Of a DNA stretch of 64,000 nt, positions 17,017 through 24,908 are shown piece by piece (the first letter of the stretch is position 1; the number at the start of each line of letters is the position of its first letter). Origin of the DNA: Streptomyces sp. RKAG293 (GTDB lineage Bacteria; Actinomycetota; Actinomycetes; Streptomycetales; Streptomycetaceae); contig NZ_JAJOZB010000001.1 in assembly GCF_023701745.1 (NCBI RefSeq), positions 5,493,501 to 5,557,500 of the forward strand. Direction: 5' to 3'. The translations under genes and the position numbers were made by a program. The notes under the pieces were generated by a model, which saw only the letters and a program-made list of their open reading frames with translations, did no database searches and was not told the origin of the DNA.

Positions 17017-18543
17017 ATGGGGAAAATCTGGGCAGGGCTGGCGTTGTCGCTCGCCGCACTCACACCGGCCGTCGGCACACCCAACGAGGCACCGGCGCCC
17101 CGGACACTGCCGGTCATCCCCTCGGTGCGGGATTTCCAGCCGGCCGGATCCGGCGTCTTCCACCTCGGTCCGGGCACCCGGGTCCGCGCCGGCCGCGGCA
17201 GCGCCGCCGAGGACGAGGCGCGGCTGCTCGCCGGACAGCTGCAGGTCCCGTTCGGGTTCGACGACGCCAAGGGCGACGGGGACGGGCCGGCCGGGACCGG
17301 GGACATCACGCTGCGGATCGACGGTCCCGGCGCCGGGACCACGAAGAACGCCGCCGACGTGAACGAGTCGTACGTCCTCACCGCACGGAACGGGCAGGTC
17401 ACCATCGACGCGCCCACCGACGCGGGGGCGTTCTACGGCACCCGCACCCTCCTGCAGACGCTGCGCGCCGGCACCGGGATGCCCGAAGGCGTCATCAAGG
17501 ACGCCCCGGACCGGCCGCAGCGCGGCCTGCTGCTCGACATCGCGCGCAAGCCCTTCACCCGCGACTGGATCGAGGACCGGATCCGGCAGCTCGGCGACCT
17601 CAAACTCAACCAGCTGCATCTGCACTTCAGCGACGACCAGGGCTTCCGCATCGAGAGCAGCAGCCACCCGGAGATCGTGTCGCGGGACCATCTCAGCAAG
17701 GCGGACCTCAGAGCGATCATCGACCTCGCCGCGCAGCGCCACGTCACCGTCATCCCGGAGATCGACAGCCCCGGGCACCTCGGCGCCGTCATCAGGGCGC
17801 ACCCGGACCTTCAGCTGTTCAACGCCTCCGGCAGGGCGCTGCCCGGGGCGATCGACATCTCGAAGGCCGCCTCGGCCCGCATGGTCGACGATCTGACCCG
17901 GGAGTTCGCGCCGCTCTTCCCCGGCCCGTACTGGCACCTGGGCGGCGACGAGTACCAGGCGCTGGTCGTCAGCGACCCGGAGACCTCGTACCCGCAGCTC
18001 GTCCCGCCGGGCGGGACCGTCGCGGAGGCGACGACCCGCTGGCTCAACGACCGCGAGGCGGTGGCGAAGAAGTTCGGCAAGCGGACCAAGGCGTGGAACG
18101 ACGGATTCATCTCCACCCCGCGCGCCGTGCCCGACCGCGACCGCGAGGTCGAGTACTGGACGGGGAAGGAGCTGGGCGCCCGCGAGCCGCAGGAGTACCT
18201 CGACGCCGGCCGCAAGGTCGTCAACCTCAACGACGAGTACCTCTACTACGTGCTCGGCGAGCCGAACGACTTCACCTATCCGACCGGCGAGCGCATCTAC
18301 AAGGAGTGGACCCCCGCCGTCCTGCGCGGCACCAGCGCGGTCGCCCCCTCGCTGGCGACGCCCGACCGGGTGCTCGGCGGCCGGTTCGCCGTCTGGTGCG
18401 ACCAGGCGGACGCGCAGTCGCAGGACGAGGTGGCGCGGGGCATCCGGCTCCCGCTGAACGCGGTGGCGCAGAAGCTCTGGTACCCCGGGACGCCGCCCCT
18501 CTCCTGGCCGGCCTTCAAGGCGCTGGCCGACAAAGTGGGCTGA
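17017..18543 (+). CDS. Secreted beta-N-acetylhexosaminidase (glycoside hydrolase family 20)
   Basis: 508 residues with a short signal peptide (MGKIWAGLALSLAALTPAVG), an N-terminal GH20b-type domain (about 30-155), and a TIM barrel starting at RGLLLDIARKPFTRDWI. The catalytic Asp-Glu pair is in HLGGDEYQ at about 311-312; LHLHFSDDQGFR, EIDSPGHLGA and the C-terminal Trp (WCDQAD) line the substrate pocket. It removes terminal GlcNAc/GalNAc from chitooligosaccharides or wall glycans by substrate-assisted catalysis. A CATAAC box 7 nt before the ATG suggests a leaderless or very short leader. Confidence 0.92.
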   Translation: MGKIWAGLALSLAALTPAVGTPNEAPAPRTLPVIPSVRDFQPAGSGVFHLGPGTRVRAGRGSAAEDEARLLAGQLQVPFGFDDAKGDGDGPAGTGDITLRIDGPGAGTTKNAADVNESYVLTARNGQVTIDAPTDAGAFYGTRTLLQTLRAGTGMPEGVIKDAPDRPQRGLLLDIARKPFTRDWIEDRIRQLGDLKLNQLHLHFSDDQGFRIESSSHPEIVSRDHLSKADLRAIIDLAAQRHVTVIPEIDSPGHLGAVIRAHPDLQLFNASGRALPGAIDISKAASARMVDDLTREFAPLFPGPYWHLGGDEYQALVVSDPETSYPQLVPPGGTVAEATTRWLNDREAVAKKFGKRTKAWNDGFISTPRAVPDRDREVEYWTGKELGAREPQEYLDAGRKVVNLNDEYLYYVLGEPNDFTYPTGERIYKEWTPAVLRGTSAVAPSLATPDRVLGGRFAVWCDQADAQSQDEVARGIRLPLNAVAQKLWYPGTPPLSWPAFKALADKVG

Positions 18544-18558
18544 CAGGTTCTCCCGTTG

Positions 18559-19344
18559 TCAGTCCCACCAGAAGGACCACAGCCGCTCACCTCTCAGCGC
18601 CTCCGCGTAGTCGGGGAAGGGGAAGGTGCCGTCGTTGAGGTGGGAGGCGCCGGTGAGGACGTGTTCGAGGGCGACGTGCGCGGCGTGCTCCGACGTCAGC
18701 GGCGGGGAGGCGACGGAGAGGAAGACGGAGGAGCCCTCGAAGCCGATGACGCGGGCGCCGAACCGCGTCTCCCAGGTGCGCAGCAGCGCGGAGAACTCCA
18801 GGGCGGGCGCGTCGGACTCCCACCCGAGGAGGGCCGGGACGTCGGCGCTGCGGCGGGTCGGGACCAGCGCGATGTGCGCGATGAAGCGGGTGGTGAAGTA
18901 GTGCAGCATCTGACCCACCGTCTGGCGGGCGACCGCGTCCGGCGGGGGCCCCGGGTGCGCGGGGGAGGTGCGGGCGAGGCCGGGCCAGCGGGTGAACGGC
19001 GGGCCCGGGTCGTCGAGCAGCAGGGCGACGTCCGCGGGCCGGACCTCGTCGATCGCCGGATGCGGCGGCCGCAATGAGCGCAAATCCTGGTACGACCGCC
19101 AGGAATCAGTCATCGTGGCTTCGACGTCCACGCCGTCGATGTCCTCGGTGCGGTGGCCGCGGCCCGTCGCGCACGGCCAGGCCATGAGGACCGGGCACCA
19201 GCCCGTTTCGTCCTGCTGTGCCTGGAAGCGGGCCCAGAGCCGGCCGGGAGCGACGACGGGTTCGTAGGAGAGCCACAACCCGGGGGAGTCACCGGGCAGG
19301 AACCGGCCGGGCGGAAGGCCGTCGGGGAGACGGGCCAGGGGCAT
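18559..19344 (-). CDS. DUF4253-domain protein
   Basis: 261 residues. The C-terminal half carries the DUF4253 pattern: IALVPTRRSADVPALLGWES, LLRTWETRFGARVIGFEGSSVFLSVASPPLTSEHAAHVALEH, and an ending in LWSFWWD. The N-terminal half (LWLSYEPVV..WCPVLMAWP) is typical of the longer actinobacterial members. No biochemical function is known. ATG at 19344 has GGAG 9 nt upstream and starts MPLARLPDGLPPGRF; an upstream in-frame start at 19404 is not family-like. It converges on the GH20 gene with 15 nt between stops. Confidence 0.75.
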   Translation of the reverse strand: MPLARLPDGLPPGRFLPGDSPGLWLSYEPVVAPGRLWARFQAQQDETGWCPVLMAWPCATGRGHRTEDIDGVDVEATMTDSWRSYQDLRSLRPPHPAIDEVRPADVALLLDDPGPPFTRWPGLARTSPAHPGPPPDAVARQTVGQMLHYFTTRFIAHIALVPTRRSADVPALLGWESDAPALEFSALLRTWETRFGARVIGFEGSSVFLSVASPPLTSEHAAHVALEHVLTGASHLNDGTFPFPDYAEALRGERLWSFWWD

Positions 19345-19475
19345 CGGTGGGCTCCATCGGTGTGGGGGCACGAGCTGAGACGGCCGGGGGCCGCCTCCCC
19401 CCACAGGAGCGTCCCCGGCCGCCGTCTATTACAGCGTCGCGGGCGCCGGAAGTGTCACCGCGGCGATGGGGCAGG

Positions 19476-20087
19476 ATGGTGCGGGTGTTCGAGGGGGTGG
19501 AGCGAGCGGTGGATCTGGGGACCGCGGTCAGTGCCGCGCAGGAGGGCGACGACGCCGCGTTCCGGGTGCTGTACCGGGCGGTGCAGCCACAACTGCTGCA
19601 GTACGTGAGGACCCTGGTCGGACCGGCGGAGGCCGAGGACGTGGCGTCGGAGGCGTGGCTGCAGATCGCCCGCGACCTGCCGGGCTTCAGCGGCGACGGC
19701 GACGCGGTGCGCGGCTGGGCCGCTCGGATCGCCCGCAACCGGGCGCTGGACCACCTGCGGGCGCGCAGCCGCCGGCCGGTCACCGCGGCCGGTGTCGACG
19801 CCCTGCTGCACATGCCGGCCCACACCGACACCGCGGGCGAGGCCCTGGACGCGGTGGCCACCGACCGCGCGCTCGCGGCCATCGCGACACTGCCGCGCGA
19901 ACAGGCCGAGGCGGTCCTGCTGCGGGTCGTCATGGGGCTGGACGCCAGCACCGCGGCGCAGGTGCTGGGCAAGCGCGCCGGGTCGGTGCGGATGGCCACC
20001 CACCGGGGGCTGCGCCGGCTCGCGGAACTGCTGGACGACGAGAGCCGCACCGCGGGTGTGACGTTTTCGGCGGCGAAGACGCTTTGA
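19476..20087 (+). CDS. ECF-type RNA polymerase sigma factor
   Basis: About 203 residues. Region 2: DDAAFRVLYRAVQPQLLQYVRTLVGPAEAEDVASEAWLQIARDL and GWAARIARNRALDHLRAR; region 4: AIATLPREQAEAVLLRVVMGLDASTAAQVLGKRAGSVRMATHRGLRRLAELL. The start is uncertain: ATG 19476 lacks a good ribosome site, and the GTG at 19509 follows GGGGGTGGAG. The downstream gene begins 9 nt after its stop and encodes a single-pass membrane protein, the usual position of an anti-sigma factor, so activity is probably held by protein-protein capture at the membrane. Confidence 0.88.
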   Translation: MVRVFEGVERAVDLGTAVSAAQEGDDAAFRVLYRAVQPQLLQYVRTLVGPAEAEDVASEAWLQIARDLPGFSGDGDAVRGWAARIARNRALDHLRARSRRPVTAAGVDALLHMPAHTDTAGEALDAVATDRALAAIATLPREQAEAVLLRVVMGLDASTAAQVLGKRAGSVRMATHRGLRRLAELLDDESRTAGVTFSAAKTL

Positions 20088-20096
20088 GGATATGAG

Positions 20097-21071
20097 ATGA
20101 CGGAAAACCGGCGATGCGACGGACATCGTGACGACGACTGGCTCGACGAGGAGGCCGCGGAGCGGCTCCTGCGCGGCGAGTCCGTCATGTCCGGCGGTGC
20201 CGCGGCGGCCCGGCTGGCCCGGCTGCTGACGGCCGCAGCCGCGCCGGCGGCGGCCGATCCGGAGCGCGAGGAGGCGGCGGTCGCCGCATTCCTGACGCGC
20301 TGCGACGCGGCTCCGGAGGCGGGCCCCCTGGAAGGTTCCGGCGCTGGTGCCGAGCAGGGTTCAGGGGACTCCGATTTCCTGTCGGTGGTCCGGCTGGGCC
20401 GGCCGGGCACCGTGCCGGGCCCGGCACTGACCGCCAGGGCCGGGCGGACCGTAAGGACGGCGGGGGCGCCGAAGTCCCTGAAGGCGTCGGCCGGCGCGCT
20501 GGTGGTCGCCATGGCCCTGTGCGCCGCGGTACTCGCCGCGAGTCCCGGCCTCCTGCCGCTGCCGTTCGACGGCGACAACGTCGGTTCCGCGCCGGTGCAC
20601 GACGGCACCCCGCGCTCCGCCACGCCGGACGGCTCCGGCACCGCGGGCCCGGACGGCGGGTCCTCACCGCTCACCGGCGGGACGGCGGACTCGCCGCCCG
20701 GAAAGGGCGCGTCGTCGGAACCGGGGCACGGGACGACTCCGTCCCCCGGCCGGCCGGCCTCGCCCGCGAACCCGTCCGCGACGCCGCCGCCGTCCTCCCA
20801 CTCGCTCGCACCCCAGGGGACGCACGGGGAACGCGACCGGCAGAACGTGGAGTTGTGCCGTGCCTACATCAAGGCGGGCGGACGGCTGGACGACGCGTCG
20901 TCCGACCGGCTGGTGGCGGCGGCGGGCAGCAAGCGGGACGTACCGAAGTACTGCGCGCGGGTACTGGCCGCCGCCTACCTGTCCGGATCCGGCGGTGCCG
21001 GAAACGCTGACGGCGGCAAGTCGGGTGGCACGAGCGGCGGTCACGGCAAGGGCGACGGCCGGCACGACTAG
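20097..21071 (+). CDS. Single-pass membrane protein, probable anti-sigma or accessory partner of the ECF factor
   Basis: 324 residues: cytoplasmic N-terminal part with WLDEEAAERLLRGE (about 1-120), one membrane segment (about 127-148, SAGALVVAMALCAAVLAA), a Pro/Ser/Gly-rich linker (about 150-245), and an extracytoplasmic C-terminal part with two Cys (ELCRAYIKAGGRL, KYCARVLAAAYL) that may form a disulfide, followed by a Gly-rich tail. No zinc anti-sigma motif (HxxxCxxC) is present, so the assignment rests on topology and on the operon with the sigma gene (GAGGA Shine-Dalgarno, 9-nt gap). Confidence 0.6.
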   Translation: MTENRRCDGHRDDDWLDEEAAERLLRGESVMSGGAAAARLARLLTAAAAPAAADPEREEAAVAAFLTRCDAAPEAGPLEGSGAGAEQGSGDSDFLSVVRLGRPGTVPGPALTARAGRTVRTAGAPKSLKASAGALVVAMALCAAVLAASPGLLPLPFDGDNVGSAPVHDGTPRSATPDGSGTAGPDGGSSPLTGGTADSPPGKGASSEPGHGTTPSPGRPASPANPSATPPPSSHSLAPQGTHGERDRQNVELCRAYIKAGGRLDDASSDRLVAAAGSKRDVPKYCARVLAAAYLSGSGGAGNADGGKSGGTSGGHGKGDGRHD

Positions 21072-21437
21072 GCCCTAGGTTCCGCCGGTTCTGCGGCAAC
21101 CGTATTCCCGCGTCTCCGGACCGTCTGACCTGCGGGCCCGGAGGAGGCCGGTGACACTTTCCAGCTGGTTGACGCTTTAAGTAATGGGTCGACTGGTCAT
21201 CGGCCCGGCGGACCCCGGTGCTCCCCGTGCCGGGTGGGTCCGCGCCCAGGGCGCGGCCGGGTGCATTCCCCCTACCCGGCCGCGCCCGCCGGGCGTTCCA
21301 CGGCGGTGGCCGGAAGTGGCCGGTGGCGGTCGGCGGCGGCCGGTGGCGGGTCCTGCCGGACGGCCGATAACTCCCGGCCGAATGTCCGTGCCGTGGTGCA
21401 GACTCGGTTGGGAGAGCAAAACCGGGGGAGGTACGCC
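21072..21437. other. Intergenic region downstream of the anti-sigma-like gene
   Basis: 366 bp without a supported gene. It holds the hairpin at 21250-21286 and G/C-rich simple repeats of GGCCGGTGGCGG type before the HEAT-protein start. No promoter box is clear; the ribosome site GGGGGAGG lies just before 21438. Confidence 0.5.
21250..21286 (+). terminator. Hairpin terminator candidate of the ECF operon
   Basis: Perfect 13-bp stem (21250-21262 with 21274-21286) and an 11-nt C-rich loop, preceded by another imperfect hairpin at about 21208-21240. It lies 180 bp after the anti-sigma-like stop; no T-tract. Confidence 0.55.
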
Positions 21438-23759
21438 ATGTTGGCAGGACTGTACGAGATCGACTGGGCGGCTATGGGGCATGCCTACGGATCGGCGGAG
21501 GAGGTCCCCGAACTTCTGCGGGGGCTGGCCTCTACGGACGCGGGGGAGCGGGAGGCCGCCCTCGACGCGATGTACGGGGCCGTTCATCACCAGGGCGATG
21601 TGTACGACTCGACGCTCGCCTGCATTCCCTTTCTCTTCGAGCTGGTGGCGGATCCGGCGGTGCGGGACCGGGGCCGGATCGTCGTCCTGCTGACCAGCAT
21701 CGGGGGCGGCGACGAGGTCGCGGAGGAGTACCTGGACGAGATCGTGATCGAGGCCGGGGGCCCGGTCGCGGGAGGTTCGTGGAGCGCGCTGGGGGACGGT
21801 TCCGGAAACGCTCCCGTCGCCGGTTCCGGCGGGCGGGGCGACGCGGCGGACGCCCTGGACGACGGGGACATCCTCGGCCTGCTGGACGCCGAGGGGGCCG
21901 CGGCCGCCGAGGACGGGGAGGCGGCCGCCTGGCGGGCCAACTACGCGATGGCCGTCACCGCCGTCCGGGCCCAGGCGGAAGTCTTCACCGAGCTCGTCGC
22001 GGACCCCGATCCCGATGTGCGGCGCGCGGTCCCGGTGGCGCTCGGCGCGCTGCACGGGGAGACCGCGCGGATACTCGACGTCCTGCGCGACCGGCTGCCG
22101 GTGGAGCGGGACACGGAGACCCGGCTGGCCCTCGTCGAGGCCGTCGGCACTCTCGCGCTGCGGCCGGGCGGCCCGGCCGCCGAGGCCGCCGACTGGCTGG
22201 TCCGGCTCGCCGGCAACCGCGTCGACGGCCCCGCCGACCGCTCGTCCGACGGCCGGTCGCTCTCCGCCGACCCGGGGCTGCGGCTGGCCGCGCTCGCCCA
22301 ACTCGCCCGCTGCGCGCCCGAACGGCTGCCGGCGGACATCGTGCCGACCGCCGTCGCCCTGCTCCGCGCGGTGCGCGGCGAGGAGGCGGGCAGCCGGCCC
22401 TCCCTGGAGGTGTCCGCCGAGCGCCAGGTGCCCGCCACCTTCGTCGGCCATCTGCGGGAGCTGCGCGAGCGGGCCGAGGCGGGCCGCTCCGCGCCCTGGG
22501 CCGCCGACCTGCTCCGTACGCTGCACACCGCGCTCGACGACCGGGTCGCCGACCGCCTCGCGCTCGTCATCGACCAGTTGCGCAGCCCGGACTGGGGCCG
22601 GCGGATCGACGCCGTGTGGATGAGCGGCGGCCTGGTGCGCGGCTGGCGCGGCCCGTACGAGGAGCTGGTCGTGCTGCTCGGGCAGCAGCTCGCCGACCCC
22701 GAGGAGCGGTTGCGCGACGGGGCCGCCTCGGTGCTGGAGAACCTGTACGAACTGGCCGCACCCGCCGCCGACGCCCTCGCCGCGGCGGTCGCGGCGGATC
22801 CCGGGAGCTGGGTCCAGGAGTGGTCGCAGGGGCGGCCGAGCCTCGGCGGCATGGTCAAGACCCTCGCCCGGCTGGGCGACCCGCGGGCGCTGCCCGCGCT
22901 GGCCTCGGCCCTTGACCGGCCCGACATACCCCAGGACCTGGGGTTCGCCATCGAGCACCTGGGCGCGGCGGCGGTGCCGCTCGCACCCCTGCTGCGCCGC
23001 CGGCTCGCCGAGGTGACGCTGAACGACGAGGAGGCGTACGACCAGGCGGAGCCGCTGCTCAGGGGAGTGGCAGCCATCGCGGCCGCCGAGGCGTTCCCCG
23101 AGGTGCTGCGGATTCTGCGCGGGGCGCCGAAGGCCCGCCGGGACTGGCTGCTGTGCTCGGCGATCCGCGCGCTCGCCCGGTTCGGGGACGCGGCCCGCGA
23201 CGCGCTGCCCGATCTGCGCGCGCTGGTGGCCGACCCCGGCTCCTGTATCGCGCTGGAGGCCGCGTCCGCGCTCTGGGCGATCGAGCGGAACCCCGCGGTC
23301 CTGCCGGTGCTGCTCGCGCACCTGGACAGCGACAGCCCGCACACCCGGCGTTCGGCGGCCGAGGCGCTCGGCGAGCTGGGCCCCGCGGCGGCCGGTGCGG
23401 CGCCGCGGCTGCGGGAGCTGCTCGCGGACCCCGCGGTGTGGATGCGGGTGGACGCCGCGGTCGCGCTGTGGCGGGTCTCCGGCGAGGCCGGTCCTGTGCT
23501 GCCGGTCCTGCGGTCCGCCTGGGCGGAGAACGTGCACACCCGCGCGGTCATCGCCGGCTGTCTCGCGGAGCTGGGTCCGGCCGCGGCCGGCGCCGCCCCG
23601 CTGCTGCGCGACGAACTGGCGGCCGTCCGCCGGCACAACAACGAGGGCGACCACTACGGCACGCTCGATGTGTGCGCCGACGAGAAACTGCTCCGGGCAT
23701 GCCGACGGGCCCTGTCCCGGATATCCGGAACAGAGCCCGTCGTGGACGGCGGCCACTAG
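21438..23759 (+). CDS. Large HEAT-repeat protein
   Basis: 773 residues almost wholly of alpha-alpha repeats of HEAT/PBS-lyase type. Examples are PDVRRAVPVALGAL, RRSAAEALGELGPAAAGAAPRLRELLADPAVWMRVDAAVALWRV and TRAVIAGCLAELGPAAAGAAPLLRDEL near the C-terminus; the N-terminus starts MLAGLYEIDWAAMGHAYGSAEEVPELLRGLAS. Such solenoids bind proteins. There is no signal peptide, membrane segment or catalytic motif. The start at 21438 has GGGGGAGG upstream. It stands alone, converging with the L,D-transpeptidase gene. Proteins of this layout are common in Streptomyces without assigned function. Confidence 0.85.
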   Translation: MLAGLYEIDWAAMGHAYGSAEEVPELLRGLASTDAGEREAALDAMYGAVHHQGDVYDSTLACIPFLFELVADPAVRDRGRIVVLLTSIGGGDEVAEEYLDEIVIEAGGPVAGGSWSALGDGSGNAPVAGSGGRGDAADALDDGDILGLLDAEGAAAAEDGEAAAWRANYAMAVTAVRAQAEVFTELVADPDPDVRRAVPVALGALHGETARILDVLRDRLPVERDTETRLALVEAVGTLALRPGGPAAEAADWLVRLAGNRVDGPADRSSDGRSLSADPGLRLAALAQLARCAPERLPADIVPTAVALLRAVRGEEAGSRPSLEVSAERQVPATFVGHLRELRERAEAGRSAPWAADLLRTLHTALDDRVADRLALVIDQLRSPDWGRRIDAVWMSGGLVRGWRGPYEELVVLLGQQLADPEERLRDGAASVLENLYELAAPAADALAAAVAADPGSWVQEWSQGRPSLGGMVKTLARLGDPRALPALASALDRPDIPQDLGFAIEHLGAAAVPLAPLLRRRLAEVTLNDEEAYDQAEPLLRGVAAIAAAEAFPEVLRILRGAPKARRDWLLCSAIRALARFGDAARDALPDLRALVADPGSCIALEAASALWAIERNPAVLPVLLAHLDSDSPHTRRSAAEALGELGPAAAGAAPRLRELLADPAVWMRVDAAVALWRVSGEAGPVLPVLRSAWAENVHTRAVIAGCLAELGPAAAGAAPLLRDELAAVRRHNNEGDHYGTLDVCADEKLLRACRRALSRISGTEPVVDGGH

Positions 23760-23796
23760 GTCCTGTGGACGGACCTCACGTCAGGCCGGCCCGGGG

Positions 23797-24687
23797 TCAC
23801 CAGTAGACGACGACCTTGTCGCCGGCCTTGACCTGGTTGAAGAGGGAGGCGATGGCGGCCTTGTCGCGCACGTTCACACAGCCGTGGGAGGCGCCGGCGT
23901 AGCCGCGGGCCGCGAAGTCGGACGAGTAGTGCACGGCCTGGCCGCCACTGAAGAACATCGCGTACGGCATGGACGTGTGGTAGATCGTCGAGACGTGGTC
24001 ACGGCTCTTGAAGTCCACCTTGAACTGGCCCTCGCGGGTCGGGGTGTACTGGGAGCCGAAGCGCACGTCCATCGTGGTCTGCACCTTGCCGTCGATCACC
24101 CAGGACAGCGACCGGGAGGTCTTGCTGATGCACAGCACGCGGCCGGTCATGCAGCGCGGGTCGAGCTTGGCGCTGGCCGGCTGGGTGGTGGGCGGGTACA
24201 TCGCCGCGTGCGTCGGCTGCTTGGTCACGCCGCGCAGCTTGGTCCAGGTCTGCGCGGAGACACTGCCGGTCATCGGCAGGCCGTAACGCTCCTGGAAGTC
24301 GTTCACGGCGTTCGCGGTGACCGAGCCGTAGGTGCCGGTGGGCGTACGGCTGAACAGGTTGAGCTGGCCCAGCCGGGCCTGCAGCTCACGGACCTGCGTG
24401 CCGGTGGAGCCCTGCTTCATGACGGCGGGCACGACCGGGGGCTTGGACGTGGTCGCGGAAGCGCTGGGGGTCGTGGAGGGCGAGGCCGATGTCGAGCTCG
24501 ACGCCGAGGGCGAGGGTGAGTCACTCGGGCTCGCGGAGTCGGTGGGACTCGCGGTGGTCGACGCGGCAGGCGTCGGCTTGGCGCCCGAGGTGGGCTTGTC
24601 CTGCGGGCCGCAGCCCACCAGAGCCGCTGCCGCCAGAGCGGCCACCACGATCGCTATCGGAGTTCTCTTCGTACGCAAGACAGTCAC
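23797..24687 (-). CDS. Lipoprotein L,D-transpeptidase with peptidoglycan-binding domain
   Basis: 296 residues. Lipoprotein signal with lipobox LVGC near residue 26, a long Ser/Thr/Pro-rich linker (about 30-85), a PG_binding_1 domain (STGTQVRELQARLGQLNLFSRTPTGTYGSVTANAVNDFQERYGL) and a YkuD catalytic domain ending in SHGCVNVRD with the nucleophile Cys at about residue 268. It would form 3-3 peptidoglycan cross-links outside the membrane. GTG at 24687 is preceded by GGGGGG at a good distance; the longer reading is promoter sequence. Confidence 0.92.
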   Translation of the reverse strand: MTVLRTKRTPIAIVVAALAAAALVGCGPQDKPTSGAKPTPAASTTASPTDSASPSDSPSPSASSSTSASPSTTPSASATTSKPPVVPAVMKQGSTGTQVRELQARLGQLNLFSRTPTGTYGSVTANAVNDFQERYGLPMTGSVSAQTWTKLRGVTKQPTHAAMYPPTTQPASAKLDPRCMTGRVLCISKTSRSLSWVIDGKVQTTMDVRFGSQYTPTREGQFKVDFKSRDHVSTIYHTSMPYAMFFSGGQAVHYSSDFAARGYAGASHGCVNVRDKAAIASLFNQVKAGDKVVVYW

Positions 24688-24866
24688 CCTTTGCCCCCCA
24701 GAATCTGCAGTTACCCGGCTAGACACTCCACCCGCCCGTGCAGTTGCACGGATCCGGAGCAAGACTGTTTCGTGACATCGGAGAGACCGGACTGTGAGGA
24801 AGGTCCCAGCCCGGGCCCCTCCACGGCTCGCATGCCCGCAACTACAGTCCGTGCCGGAGACAGGAT

Positions 24867-24882
24867 ATTACCCACCAGTAAT
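24867..24882. promoter_or_regulatory. Inverted repeat ATTACCCACCAGTAAT upstream of the acyl-CoA mutase gene
   Basis: Arms ATTAC/GTAAT around a 6-nt centre, 26 bp before the mutase ATG. TTAC(N6)GTAA boxes of this shape remind me of operators of acyl-CoA-responsive TetR regulators in actinobacteria, which would suit a mutase of propionate or branched-chain metabolism. That link is inference. Confidence 0.45.
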
Positions 24883-24908
24883 GCGACACTGATGCGGAGG
24901 CGTGAACC

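Noticed and set aside
21177..23756. Long open frame on the minus strand opposite the HEAT-repeat gene
   Set aside because: Its translation is Arg/Gly/His-rich low-complexity typical of antisense frames in GC-rich DNA; the plus-strand frame has clear HEAT repeats and a ribosome site.
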